The notes beneath the pieces were generated by a model. The model saw nothing but the letters and a program-made list of their open reading frames with translations, was not told the origin of the DNA and did no database searches. Below are positions 6,788-15,788 of a stretch of DNA of 27,397 nt, piece after piece (the stretch's first letter is position 1; the number at the start of each line of letters is the position of its first letter). The position numbers were made by a program, and so were the translations under genes. This DNA comes from Bacteroidales bacterium (GTDB lineage Bacteria; Bacteroidota; Bacteroidia; Bacteroidales; SM23-62), in assembly GCA_016783865.1 (NCBI GenBank), contig JADHVS010000040.1:1-27397 (forward strand). The letters run 5' to 3'.

Positions 6788-8251
6788 ATGATAAAGAGAA
6801 TTTTAGGAATAATGTTGTTGTCTGCCATCATCTGTGGACAATTGAAGGCTCATTCGGGAAAACCGAAATACCATGTTATCATTGATACCGATGGAGCACT
6901 GGACGATATGCGTTCTATATCCATGTTTTTATCAGGAAACGACATACGGATTTTAGCAATTACCTGTTCTCAAGGCACCCTGCTGCCTGATTCAGTTTAT
7001 GTCAAAATAAATTCATTGCTTTTGACCTTTCATCACGAGGGAATTCCGGTAGGGATTGCTGAAAAAATAAATAAGGAATTACCCGTATGGGCAAGCTTTG
7101 CACAAAATATAAAATGGGGAGACTCGGTAAGTTTAATGGATTTGAATTTTAAAAATAACGCAGCCGACATGCTTAATAAGACTGTTGAAAATTACCGTGA
7201 TAAAATCACACTTGTTGCTTTGGGTTCGCTTAAAACCTATGCGGACTGGATAAGAACAAATCCTCAAATAGTCAGTAAAATTGAACGGATAGTTTGGTAC
7301 AATAATCTCTCTATCGAAAACGGCTTTAATTATCGGGTATCGCCTGAAAGTTATGAGTTTATTAAGCAAGCAGGTATTGCACTGGATATTGTTGAGAATA
7401 ATTCCGATAAATTTCTTATCGATGAAGCCTACTTAACCAATATTAAAAACACCAACTCGGTTTATGCCAAACAAATCGGGTTTGTTCATAACCAATCACA
7501 AATCATTGAGCGTATAAATCAAAAACATCTGCAACTATGGGATGATATAATTCCCCTTTATCTTACAGTTCCCATCATATTTGAATCTAAAACCACAGGG
7601 AATATCAGGTACATATCAATTAATAAGAGTATACCGGAATCCTTTATTTATGAAACAATAGCTAAATTATTAGAATCAGCCACCAGTACTAACAACAGGG
7701 TGTTCAATAACTTTCCGGTCGATTCATCCTTGTATAAGCCGAAATATGTTAAAATCCTGAATTCAACCATTAAAAAATTCGGTTTAACTGAATGGAAGGC
7801 TATAAGCATGACCAATGAAATACATGGACATACCGGAATCTATTCAATCATTGGAGCAAAAATAGGGATTCGGGCCATGGAATATTTCAATGTGGGAGTC
7901 AATAATCTTTCGGTTACTACTTTTGCCGGAAGCAAGCCTCCGCTGAGCTGTTTTAACGATGGAATTCAAATAAGCACCGGAGCGACCATCGGGCAAGGAC
8001 TTATAACAGTTTCCGATAGTATTTCAATCATACCCTCGGCGATATTTGAATTTAATAATCAGAAAGTAAAAATTTCGCTAAAACCAGAAATTGCTGCAAA
8101 AATGCAAGAAGAAATAAAATACGGTATAGAAAATTATGACTTGCTAACAGAGCAATACTGGCTTTACATTGAAGAACTTGCCATTCGTTACTGGACTTCT
8201 TTTGACAGGCATGAGATATTTAATTTTACTTTGGTATCCAATAATAAGTAA
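6788..8251 (+). CDS. Secreted nucleoside hydrolase fused to an FmdE-like domain
   Basis: A 487-residue protein from ATG 6788, chosen over an upstream TTG because it starts a clean signal peptide (MIKRILGIMLLSAIICGQLKA). Residues 28-300 look like the inosine-uridine nucleoside hydrolase family. The Asp cluster DTDGALDD (33-40) would bind calcium and the ribose, and the middle has the family's LVALGSLKTYADWI segment. Residues about 334-487 resemble FmdE (formylmethanofuran dehydrogenase subunit E family): NEIHGHTGIYSIIGAKIGIRA, then GSKPPLSCFNDGIQISTGATIGQG. The cysteine zinc-ribbon of full FmdE is absent. Likely periplasmic. It follows attC-like site 3 and ends 53 bases before a left half-site, so it may be the last cassette gene. 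Substrate unknown. Confidence 0.75.
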   Translation: MIKRILGIMLLSAIICGQLKAHSGKPKYHVIIDTDGALDDMRSISMFLSGNDIRILAITCSQGTLLPDSVYVKINSLLLTFHHEGIPVGIAEKINKELPVWASFAQNIKWGDSVSLMDLNFKNNAADMLNKTVENYRDKITLVALGSLKTYADWIRTNPQIVSKIERIVWYNNLSIENGFNYRVSPESYEFIKQAGIALDIVENNSDKFLIDEAYLTNIKNTNSVYAKQIGFVHNQSQIIERINQKHLQLWDDIIPLYLTVPIIFESKTTGNIRYISINKSIPESFIYETIAKLLESATSTNNRVFNNFPVDSSLYKPKYVKILNSTIKKFGLTEWKAISMTNEIHGHTGIYSIIGAKIGIRAMEYFNVGVNNLSVTTFAGSKPPLSCFNDGIQISTGATIGQGLITVSDSISIIPSAIFEFNNQKVKISLKPEIAAKMQEEIKYGIENYDLLTEQYWLYIEELAIRYWTSFDRHEIFNFTLVSNNK

Positions 8252-8304
8252 ACTGTCATATAATGAAACTATAAATAACTAAGAGGTTAAATAATAACAA
8301 TCCC

Positions 8305-8329
8305 GGTATAACAAGAGCAGTATACACAA
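8305..8329 (+). repeat. attC-like left half-site after the nucleoside hydrolase gene
   Basis: This 25-base stretch matches 6550-6574 at 21 of 25 positions, with the common pattern GGYWTAACAAGAGCRGTATA. It is the left arm of an attC-like site. No matching right arm follows before the convergent gene ending at 8364, so the site is incomplete and the array seems cut off here. Confidence 0.6.
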
Positions 8330-8363
8330 CCCTTTCTGTCAGCGCATATACCCTACTCCCATT

Positions 8364-9563
8364 TTACCTGTACTTCACTATGATAAACCTGGGATGATAA
8401 ATGGTGGCATCTTTTTGTATATCTTCCCAGAAGTTGATTGTGATGGTATTATAACTCACCAGCAGTTCTCCTGGTTTGGACAAATGATAATGCCCTTTGG
8501 CATTGTAAGGCAACAGATCTTTTTCCTTGTATTCGGGACAGGTATATACTTCATGGATCTCCCCGAAAGGGCCGACCGGACTTTCACCAACCTGTATACC
8601 TATCTTATCCGATATTCCCAAAATTGTGAAGGTTAACAAATACCTGCCATCTCCCGTTGGAGTTACACTGAGTTCATTGGAAACACCGTCGGTAATGGAA
8701 GCAACATCTTCCTTGTTTCCCACCCATTCTATTCCATTCCAGAAGGTCCATTTATTGAATTCTTCAATTTCTTCGGGAAGTGTTCTTGCCGCGATCAGGG
8801 ATTTTTTCCCCTCCATGATGCCGTAGACATAAACGTAGCCATCGGGATCGGGTGCATTGGCTTCCACTGTATTTACAAATATCCCGCTTCCAAAATATAC
8901 TCTTTCCCCTTTTTCGGGATGAACAAAATACAATCCGGTAGGCATTTGCTCATAGCTGGAAATTCCCTCACGCCTTGGGTCTTTGATTTTTAACAATGCA
9001 ATTTTATTCTGCTCAAAATCAAACACATTAGGGCCTGTCTTATGTACATGATAGGCGAAAATATACAGTGCATTGTCTTTTTCATGATTGATAAAACCAT
9101 CGCCTAACCAAAAGTATTCCCCCTCCTCAGACACTTCATTGTCAGGGACAAAATAAGATGTCGGTTCACCGTTTTCCGTTTTATTGAATTCAAATGAAAT
9201 AGCAGAAGGATCCGGCTCATTGCCTTTCATCCAGGCGGTGGTATTGTTCACCATTACGTTCCCGGGTTTGGGTACGTTATTCTCTACTTCACCAATATAT
9301 GTGTCGCTGAAAATAAAAAGTGTTTTCTTACCCTCCACCTGCTGCTCTTCCCTCCCATCTAGAGGAATTGTAAAAATACCGTCGGCTGCAAACCATCCGG
9401 AAGTCCTCTCCATTAAGGCCGTCCATTCCGGAGCCGGCTCGCTGGTAAAAGTTAAAGGTTTTAAAGGTTCATCTGAAGGGGAAATTTTATCACCTTTAGG
9501 TGCCTGATTGCAACTATTTGCAACGAGCAGGATCAATAAAGCAAGACAAATTCGGATTCTCAT
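8364..9563 (-). CDS. Lipoprotein with glycosidase-like beta-propeller fold (DUF4185/DUF5005-like)
   Basis: A 399-residue lipoprotein. The signal peptide ends at the lipobox VANSC, with Cys18 as the first mature residue. The rest is rich in beta strands and aromatic residues: LFIFSDTYIGE, NTTAWM, FWLGDGFI, FIFAYHVH, VYFGSGIFVN, YVYVYGIM, SLIAARTLP, RYLLTFT and LLVSYNTITINFW. This pattern of 'display, then report' strands is that of five-bladed glycosidase-like propellers such as the DUF4185 and DUF5005 groups. No catalytic residues can be named. It is convergent with the nucleoside hydrolase gene and faces away from the GH42 gene. A role in surface carbohydrate handling is only a guess. Confidence 0.6.
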   Translation of the reverse strand: MRIRICLALLILLVANSCNQAPKGDKISPSDEPLKPLTFTSEPAPEWTALMERTSGWFAADGIFTIPLDGREEQQVEGKKTLFIFSDTYIGEVENNVPKPGNVMVNNTTAWMKGNEPDPSAISFEFNKTENGEPTSYFVPDNEVSEEGEYFWLGDGFINHEKDNALYIFAYHVHKTGPNVFDFEQNKIALLKIKDPRREGISSYEQMPTGLYFVHPEKGERVYFGSGIFVNTVEANAPDPDGYVYVYGIMEGKKSLIAARTLPEEIEEFNKWTFWNGIEWVGNKEDVASITDGVSNELSVTPTGDGRYLLTFTILGISDKIGIQVGESPVGPFGEIHEVYTCPEYKEKDLLPYNAKGHYHLSKPGELLVSYNTITINFWEDIQKDATIYHPRFIIVKYR

Positions 9564-9639
9564 AATAGTGATTTTAAATATGTATTTTTTAATCCATCCC
9601 TTTGCATTGATGAAATGTGGACTATTATAATCTGCATCT

Positions 9640-9742
9640 TATAATACCTCTTCCTGAAGGTCTTCAAACACCTGATATTATGTTCCACAACTGTGCGAGC
9701 CCAACGGTCTGATTTTGATAAATTCACATCTACATTGTTCGA
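9640..9742 (-). pseudogene. Transposase C-terminal remnant (IS5/DDE-like)
   Basis: Read on the minus strand from 9742, one frame gives NLSKSDRWARTVVEHNIR followed by CLKTFRKRYYKM. The E-H-x-I-x-x-x-K-x-F pattern is that around the last catalytic Glu of IS5-type DDE transposases. There is no start codon, the frame upstream is closed, and the end runs into unrelated sequence, so this is at best a fossil of an insertion sequence. Confidence 0.35.
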
Positions 9743-10021
9743 TCATTTCCTTTACATCTTTCAAAGATAATTACCAATTTAGGATTTTGAAAACTACATG
9801 AAAAAGAAACCGCTACTTTTTCTGCCAGTTTTTAACACAAAATTGATCTTAGAGGAAAATCTTAGCCGAAGAAAACCATGGTTTAACAAAGTGTAATTGA
9901 AAGGCCCGGTAATCGGTTAGATTTTGTAATTTAAGCTTGTGAAAGGAAGATAAGCTGAATTCTATATAATCAAAGAAGATATTGAAGAAAAACAATAACA
10001 ATCTTAATAAAAGAAACACAT
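9743..10021. other. Intergenic leader of the GH42 gene
   Basis: AT-rich sequence with no gene seen. No clear TAnnTTTG element could be fixed; TTAGATTTTG near 9918 is an imperfect candidate. Confidence 0.4.
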
Positions 10022-12109
10022 ATGAAAACTATCAGAATTCTATTATTACTGGCACTATTGTCCCTGTATGTTAATGGACAATCCTATCAACAAGAAAATA
10101 TCCTCTATGGTGTAGCCTATTATCACGAGTATATGCCTTTCGAAAGGCTCGAAGAAGATGTACGGATGATGAAAGATGCAGGAATTTCAGTAGTCCGTCT
10201 GGGAGAGTCCACCTGGAGCCTGTTTGAACCCCGTGAAGGTGAATTCGAATTTGCATGGATGGATCGTGTTATTGACAAATTACATGAAGCTGGCATCAGG
10301 GTCATCCTGGGAACACCAACCTATTCTATTCCGGCCTGGTTATGGCACAAACACCCTGAAATACTCCTGGAATATAAAAATGGAAGTAAAGCATATTATG
10401 GATTCAGACAAAACATGGATCTCACCAATCCTACATACCTGTTTTATGCTGAGCGAATAATCCGCAAAATGATGGAACATTACGCAAACCATCCCGGTAT
10501 TATTGGCTACCAGGTAGATAACGAGACTACATCCAGGGGTGTTAACAATTACGATTTCCAGGTTAGTTTTGTTAATCATCTGAAGAAAAAATATAAGACC
10601 CCGCAAAATCTGAACAAATTATGGGGACTTAATTACTGGGGAATGACGATTGATAGCTGGGAAGAGGTACCACCACGCAATGGAGTTTCCAATACAGCCT
10701 ATAAATTGGAATGGGCGCGCTTCTGTCGCAAAGCAGTTGCAGATTTCCTGAAATGGCAATCTGCAATTGTTCAGGAATATAAGCGTAGTGACCAGTTTAT
10801 TACTCATTGCTTTATGCCGGCAACTCATGAGGTAGATCAAATAGAAAGCGCTTCTAAAATGGATATTATAGGTGTAAATATTTATCATGGGCAGCAGGAT
10901 GATTTAACCGGAACTGAAATTGCATTTGCCGGCGACTATTTCAGGTCTGTAAAAAACACAAATTACCTGGTGCTGGAAACAAACGCACAAACGATCGGAT
11001 GGACCTCAAAAACTCAAAGACCTGCCTATCCGGGACAAATGAGGCAGAATGTATTTGCTCACATAGGTTCGGGTGCAAACATGGTTGAATATTGGCACTG
11101 GCATTCGATACATTATGGGCAGGAAACCTACTGGAAAGGTGTACTTTCGCACGATTTACAACCCAACAGGGTGTATGCCGAGGTATCCAAAACGGCTCAT
11201 GAATTAAAAAGGATTGGCAATAAAATAGTAAATCTTAAAAAGGATAATGAAGTTGCCATTCTATTTAGCCATGATTGCAATGATGCATTAAATTTTATGC
11301 CGTTTAACGGCAGTGGTTCTGATTGGGAAGAATCAAATAACAATGCTTATCTATCTCAACTGGTATCACAGTTTCACCAGGTGATGTACAGAAATAATAT
11401 TGGCGTAGATTTTATTTTCCCGGAAAAGCCAGATTTTGAGAAGTATAAGCTGGTAATTATTCCAGCCTTGTATATTGCCTCTGACGAACTGCTGGAAAAA
11501 ATAAACAATTATGTAAAGAATGGCGGCCATGTGATCTTACAGTTCAAAAGTGGATTTTGCGACGAAAACTCAATGGTACGTCCAATGCTGGCACCTGGTC
11601 CCTTGCGTGAGGCTTGTGGATTTTACTATCAGGAATTTTCGAATTTTAAGGAACTTAATTTGAAGGGTAATCCTTTTGAGGTAGAGGAAAATGTTGCCAA
11701 AGACTGGATGGAATTCCTCATCCCTGAAACTGCAAAACCTCTTGCGTATTATGATCACCCATATTTCTCTGAATACCCAGCTGTTACAATAAATAATTTT
11801 GGTAAAGGAACAGTACTTTATCAAGGAACACTCCTATCGGATCAAATTCAAACAAAAATCATAATGGAAGCCGTTGAAAGAGCCGGGATAAATAGCCCCG
11901 ACCTGTCGTTAAGCTGGCCGCTTATTGTAAAATCCGGGAAAAATGATGATGGAAATATTGTACATTTTTATTACAACTATTCATCTGAAGAAATGGAATT
12001 AATTTATCCTCATCGGTCCGGCGTAGAATTGTTTTCCGGTATTTCAGTTACGAATGGAGAATCCATAAAATTAGATGAGTGGGGGGTGTTAATCATTGAA
12101 GAGAAATAA
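10022..12109 (+). CDS. GH42 beta-galactosidase
   Basis: A 695-residue secreted glycoside hydrolase of family 42 with a signal peptide (MKTIRILLLLALLSLYVNGQ). The TIM barrel covers about 28-400: YGVAYYHEYMP, DAGISVVRLGE.TWS.FEP.EG, and the acid/base Glu168 in GYQVDNET. The nucleophile Glu319 lies in YLVLETNAQ, and VEYWHWHSIHYGQETYWKGVL lies near the active site. A trimerisation-like Rossmann domain follows (about 405-610, with VAILFSHDCNDAL, KLVIIPALY and GGHVILQFKSG), then a small beta domain. Length and domain order match the family (650-700). It would cleave terminal beta-galactosides in the periplasm or at the surface. The next gene starts two bases after its stop, so an operon with the hydrolase lipoprotein is likely. 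Confidence 0.9.
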   Translation: MKTIRILLLLALLSLYVNGQSYQQENILYGVAYYHEYMPFERLEEDVRMMKDAGISVVRLGESTWSLFEPREGEFEFAWMDRVIDKLHEAGIRVILGTPTYSIPAWLWHKHPEILLEYKNGSKAYYGFRQNMDLTNPTYLFYAERIIRKMMEHYANHPGIIGYQVDNETTSRGVNNYDFQVSFVNHLKKKYKTPQNLNKLWGLNYWGMTIDSWEEVPPRNGVSNTAYKLEWARFCRKAVADFLKWQSAIVQEYKRSDQFITHCFMPATHEVDQIESASKMDIIGVNIYHGQQDDLTGTEIAFAGDYFRSVKNTNYLVLETNAQTIGWTSKTQRPAYPGQMRQNVFAHIGSGANMVEYWHWHSIHYGQETYWKGVLSHDLQPNRVYAEVSKTAHELKRIGNKIVNLKKDNEVAILFSHDCNDALNFMPFNGSGSDWEESNNNAYLSQLVSQFHQVMYRNNIGVDFIFPEKPDFEKYKLVIIPALYIASDELLEKINNYVKNGGHVILQFKSGFCDENSMVRPMLAPGPLREACGFYYQEFSNFKELNLKGNPFEVEENVAKDWMEFLIPETAKPLAYYDHPYFSEYPAVTINNFGKGTVLYQGTLLSDQIQTKIIMEAVERAGINSPDLSLSWPLIVKSGKNDDGNIVHFYYNYSSEEMELIYPHRSGVELFSGISVTNGESIKLDEWGVLIIEEK

Positions 12110-12110
12110 C

Positions 12111-12383
12111 ATGAAGAATAACAAAGCAATATTCTATATATTACTTATTCTACTGTTTACATTATCCTGTGCCAAAAAGCCAGGTGATCGATTCGTTGAA
12201 ATCCAGTGGAAGCAGCAACATATTCTGGATACAGGGAACGGCGAACCCGCTGCAGTTTTTGTAGCGGGGCATGGCGACGATCTTACCCTTTTTTCTGCCA
12301 TTGACTCTCCTCGCAGCAAGCTGCGAGGAAACGAGTTCCTGAGTTCGGCGAAGCCAATACGTTCGCAGGATTCAAACCCTTAA
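12111..12383 (+). pseudogene. Truncated alpha/beta-hydrolase lipoprotein
   Basis: From ATG 12111 the gene starts as a lipoprotein (lipobox TLSCA, Cys at residue 20). It continues with HILDTGNGEPAAVFVAGHGDDLTLFSAI, the first strands and oxyanion-hole region of an alpha/beta hydrolase. After Ile64 the REP-like element begins and the frame ends at 12383 with element-derived residues. The nucleophile elbow and catalytic triad are missing, so about three quarters of the expected protein is gone. An upstream TTG at 12096 is less likely as the start because it overlaps the GH42 gene. Confidence 0.7.
12303..12372. repeat. REP-like palindromic element, copy 2
   Basis: The perfect hairpin CCTCGCAGCAAGCTGCGAGG (12309-12328) matches the first hairpin of copy 1 at 18 of 20 bases. 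The end CGTTCGCAGGATTCAA matches copy 1 (CGCTCGCAGGATTCAA). ATT before the element (12300-12302) is repeated at its end (12370-12372), as in copy 1. The middle differs and is shorter (70 against 103 bases). Confidence 0.72.
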
Positions 12384-13902
12384 TTACTTTCCCAGGTATT
12401 CTCCATGGATCTTCACTTTTTTTATAATAATCATTTCTTTCATCTATAATTACCATGAAATTCTTTTCAAACCTCCACAAAGCACACACCTCTGGAGACA
12501 ATGTGATTGTTTGTCAATTACTTTAAATTATTACCAGGATAATAATCCGTTTTGTGAACCTTCAGTTCATTATTTGGGAAAGGATGGAACAGGTAAAACG
12601 GTTAGTGATTTCCCTTTAATATATTTTGGAATAGCAAAAATCTGGCATATTTTCGGATATAACGTATTCATTTACAGACTAGTTATATTATTGTTTTTTT
12701 TCTCAGGCCTTTTTGCATTATTTAAATACTTTGAAAACTCACTCAAGGATTCAATTTTAGCTATAATATGTTCATTATTTTTATTCACCTCTCCAACTCT
12801 TGTGTATTATGCCAATAACTTTTTGATGGATATTCCAGCCTTTTCTCTGGCATTAATTGGACTGTATTTCTTTCTTAAGTTCTGTCAATCTTCATCAAAT
12901 AAGCACTTATATATTTTCGCTTTATGCTATGCGTTAGGTGGTTTGTTAAAGATTTCTTCATTATTAAGTTATATGGCCATTCTTGGGATATTTTTTCTGG
13001 AATTAATCAATATAAAGTTTATTAAGGACAGAAAAATATTTCAACATCCATTAAAGCAGGCAATCCCTTTAATCAGCGTCTTAATAATTCAGTTTGTCTG
13101 GTACACCTATGCCAGCAACTACAATGAAAAATACAATGAAGGAATATTCTTGATTGGAATTTTACCCATCTGGGACATGAGCCTAAGCCAGATCAAGGAA
13201 ACCTTAAATGCAATAGTTAGTCATATTAAATGGGATTATTTCAGAAGAGAGACACAACTGGTTTTTGTTTTAATGTTTATTATGATCATGGTGTTTTTTA
13301 AAAGAATAGACAAGAAGATGCTGGCATTAGTTATATTAAATTCCCTGGGTTTTCTCTTTTTTATTATTCTCTTTTTTCAAGCTTTGGAAGGACATGAATA
13401 TTACACAATAAATCTGTTCATATTGGTGCCTGTTGTTTTGTTAAGTTTTTTACTTCTTCTCAAAGACAGATATAGAATTATCTACAATTCAATATTCTTC
13501 AAAATCATATTAATTGCATTTCTGGTTCATAACGTTGATTTTGCCAGAAGAAGAATGGAAAGCCGGTATAAACAAGATGGATGGAGCAACAAATATTATT
13601 TCAGTAATTATCAATCCCTAACGGAGGTTACTCCCTATCTGCGATCTATTGGACTTGAAGAGGATGACAAAGTATTAAGCCTGTCAGACCGGAGCATAAA
13701 TATTAGTTTATATTTAATGAACCAGAAAGGGTGGACAAACTATGGGATACATTCAGATAGCCTGAAAATAGAAAAAAAGATCAACCTGGGTGCAGAATAT
13801 CTTTTCATATTTGATAAAGGAACCTATAAAGATTCCGGCATTAATTCATTTATTCATAATAAAATAGGGGAATATAAGAACATTGATATATATGCATTAT
13901 GA
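12373..13902 (+). pseudogene. PMT/ArnT-like membrane glycosyltransferase (GT39/GT83-like) without its start codon
   Basis: A polytopic membrane protein of the dolichyl/undecaprenyl-phosphate-sugar glycosyltransferase type. The frame is open from 12343. From 12373 it reads QTLNYFPRYSPW, a first membrane helix, then ILFKPPQSTHLWRQCDCLSI, the conserved first periplasmic loop with the likely catalytic Asp, then NYYQ and GKTVSDFPLIYF. About ten further helices and a periplasmic C-terminal part follow. No ATG, GTG or TTG exists in frame before TTG 12511, which would drop the first helix and the catalytic loop. By analogy with higB the lost start was probably ATGATT directly before CAA. Base composition is AT-richer than in its neighbours. 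Confidence 0.7.
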
Positions 13903-14111
13903 ACTTTGACCAAAATCAAATATGGTAATATATAGTGAGGAAGTATTCTGAATAAATATTAATCATCTGCCTTCCAATGCAATACAACTTCCCTCCTTAG
14001 ATTCCAGCGGGTACTATCCATGTGTTTTTCTACCTGCCTTGTTGATTATAATTCCTGAAAAAACTAACTTTAAATCAGAATTAAAACAAATCCATCTTAA
14101 TAGCGCCAAAT
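13903..14111. other. Intergenic leader of the TPR lipoprotein gene
   Basis: No gene seen. It contains AGCGGGTAC near 14007-14015 and the promoter-like pair at 14042-14072, both similar to parts of attC-like site 2, so it may include a decayed copy of that repeat. Confidence 0.35.
14042..14072 (+). promoter_or_regulatory. Promoter-like pair before the TPR lipoprotein gene
   Basis: TTG (14042-14044), 20 bases, TAACTTTA (14065-14072), 39 bases before the ATG at 14112. Flanking bases resemble those at 4813-4843 and 5648-5678 (GTTGATT.TA..TCC.GAAAA..). Confidence 0.45.
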
Positions 14112-15116
14112 ATGATCAAAGCGAACCGGATCTTTCTGATCCTCCTGCTTCTTATTGCCTGTCAGCCACAGGAAAAATATGAATTGAACGAAGAAGTGAT
14201 GGCCTCCCTGGGCAGCAAGTTCAAAACAGCATTCAGCGTGGGGCTGCCCGACCTTGAAGCTCAGATCAAAGCTGATTCGACCAATATGTATGCATTACTG
14301 GGTTTGTCCGAAACAAAAATATTCCTTTACATTTTTGGCTATTCATCCCGTGAGGAAACCCTGCCCGTTGCTCGGGAAGCATACCAGGCGGCCAGAAGAA
14401 TAGATCCGCTAAATTCCGGGGTCCAAAAACTAACAGGTGTTTTTAATTTGCTTGACTGGAAGTGGTCTGAGGTGGAACCGGCTTTCCAGAAAGCCATCCA
14501 GGCAGATCCTCAAAATTTAAATGCACGTCACTGGTATTCATTATATTTGGCGTCTATGGGGCGGTTTGATGAGGCAATGGCGCAACACGATACGATAGCA
14601 ACCATGGATACTAACGAGGACTATCTGGTTGGAAGAGGATCAATGATGTATTTCGCCCGCCGCAACGAGGAACTGAAGCAATTAATGCTGAAGGCAGTTG
14701 CAAAGGATACTACTGCCCCATGGGGATATGACTGGCTGGGGATGGCGTATTGTGAACTGGAGGATTTTAACAATTCTCTTGAGACCTATTTCAAGGCATT
14801 TGAACTATCCGATGGAACAGTGGAAGTTGGTGGAGGATTAGGACATGCACTTGGCCTGGCAGGTAAGTACGACCTGGCGAAACAAATGGCAGATTACTAT
14901 ACACTGGCGGCTGAGGATCACTATCTGCCCCCGGTTCAACGTGCCTTTATCCATATAGGGATCGGCGAATATGATATAGCAATTGAACTGCTGGAGCGAG
15001 CATATAATGAGAAATCCTGGTTCCTCGTTTTCATCCGGGTCGAGCCGTGGTTCGATCCGATCAGGGATGACAAAAGGTTTGCCGATATCATGAGCAGGAT
15101 GGAATTTCCTGATTAA
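14112..15116 (+). CDS. Lipoprotein with tetratricopeptide repeats
   Basis: A 334-residue lipoprotein. The signal peptide carries the lipobox LLIAC, with Cys17 as the first mature residue. Helix pairs with TPR spacing run through most of the chain: EAYQAARRIDPLNSGVQKL, AFQKAIQADPQNLNARHWYSLYLASMGRFDEAMAQ, WGYDWLGMAYCELEDFNNSLETYFKAFEL and GEYDIAIELLERAY. The end, WFLVFIRVEPWFDPIRDDKRFADIMSRM, is the tail often seen in TPR regions of adenylate-cyclase- or CadC-like regulators, but no signalling domain is present. Probably a membrane-anchored scaffold in the periplasm; its partner is unknown. Confidence 0.85.
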   Translation: MIKANRIFLILLLLIACQPQEKYELNEEVMASLGSKFKTAFSVGLPDLEAQIKADSTNMYALLGLSETKIFLYIFGYSSREETLPVAREAYQAARRIDPLNSGVQKLTGVFNLLDWKWSEVEPAFQKAIQADPQNLNARHWYSLYLASMGRFDEAMAQHDTIATMDTNEDYLVGRGSMMYFARRNEELKQLMLKAVAKDTTAPWGYDWLGMAYCELEDFNNSLETYFKAFELSDGTVEVGGGLGHALGLAGKYDLAKQMADYYTLAAEDHYLPPVQRAFIHIGIGEYDIAIELLERAYNEKSWFLVFIRVEPWFDPIRDDKRFADIMSRMEFPD

Positions 15117-15154
15117 TTAAGATAATGCCTTCCCGCAATAGAGATATAAAGATT

Positions 15155-15724
15155 ATGAAACGAAACAAAAACATAATATTAGTGATTGGTTCACTGATTA
15201 TAATCCTGGCTGGTTGTTCTAAGTACTGCCCGGACTTTAATTATAGTATAACCCAATGGATGCCGTATAAGGAAGCAGACCATATTCTTATCTCGAATTC
15301 AAATAAAGTGGACACATTGGTTGTAAACTATAGCGAGATAACCCATACGGATAAATATCCCCGTTTTTCCCTGTGTTTATGTCAAAATATATATTCCCTG
15401 ACTCTATCATCTGATTCACTGAGAATCAACATACTTTTTCAGGATTCAGAAGTAATTGAGGAATCCCGGATCAATATAAACGATGAAAGTCTGGGTTACC
15501 AAAAAGAAATGGATCATTATACTATAAATGGAAATACTTACCAGCATTTGATTGTGTACCAAAACAGTTCTTATACTTCACCCAATCGATTTGATAGTAT
15601 TATTGTTGCAAAATCAGTTGGCATAATTTCCATTGCCGGACCATTGGAAGAATGGATTATTGTTGATCCTTCCCTGAAGGAAATTAATAATTCCGATATC
15701 AGGTTTAAAAGTGAGGACTGTTAA
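15155..15724 (+). CDS. Small lipoprotein of unknown function
   Basis: A 189-residue protein from ATG 15155, which gives a standard lipoprotein signal peptide (KRNKNIILVIGSLIIILAGC). The ATG at 15125 would add ten residues before it. The mature part is beta-rich and has a pair of cysteines (LCLC) near the middle and one at the C terminus. It matches no family that I recognise. It lies 38 bases after the TPR gene and 64 before the glycoside hydrolase, all on the + strand. Confidence 0.7.
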   Translation: MKRNKNIILVIGSLIIILAGCSKYCPDFNYSITQWMPYKEADHILISNSNKVDTLVVNYSEITHTDKYPRFSLCLCQNIYSLTLSSDSLRINILFQDSEVIEESRININDESLGYQKEMDHYTINGNTYQHLIVYQNSSYTSPNRFDSIIVAKSVGIISIAGPLEEWIIVDPSLKEINNSDIRFKSEDC

Positions 15725-15788
15725 TTTAATTGTGAGGCAAAAATAGGATGAAAGAAATATGCATGAACACACAAAGCCGGTAACCGTT

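Noticed and set aside
12511..13902. Glycosyltransferase starting at TTG 12511 as an intact gene
   Set aside because: The frame upstream still encodes the conserved KPPQSTHLWRQCD loop and a first membrane helix, so a TTG start would remove family-defining parts.
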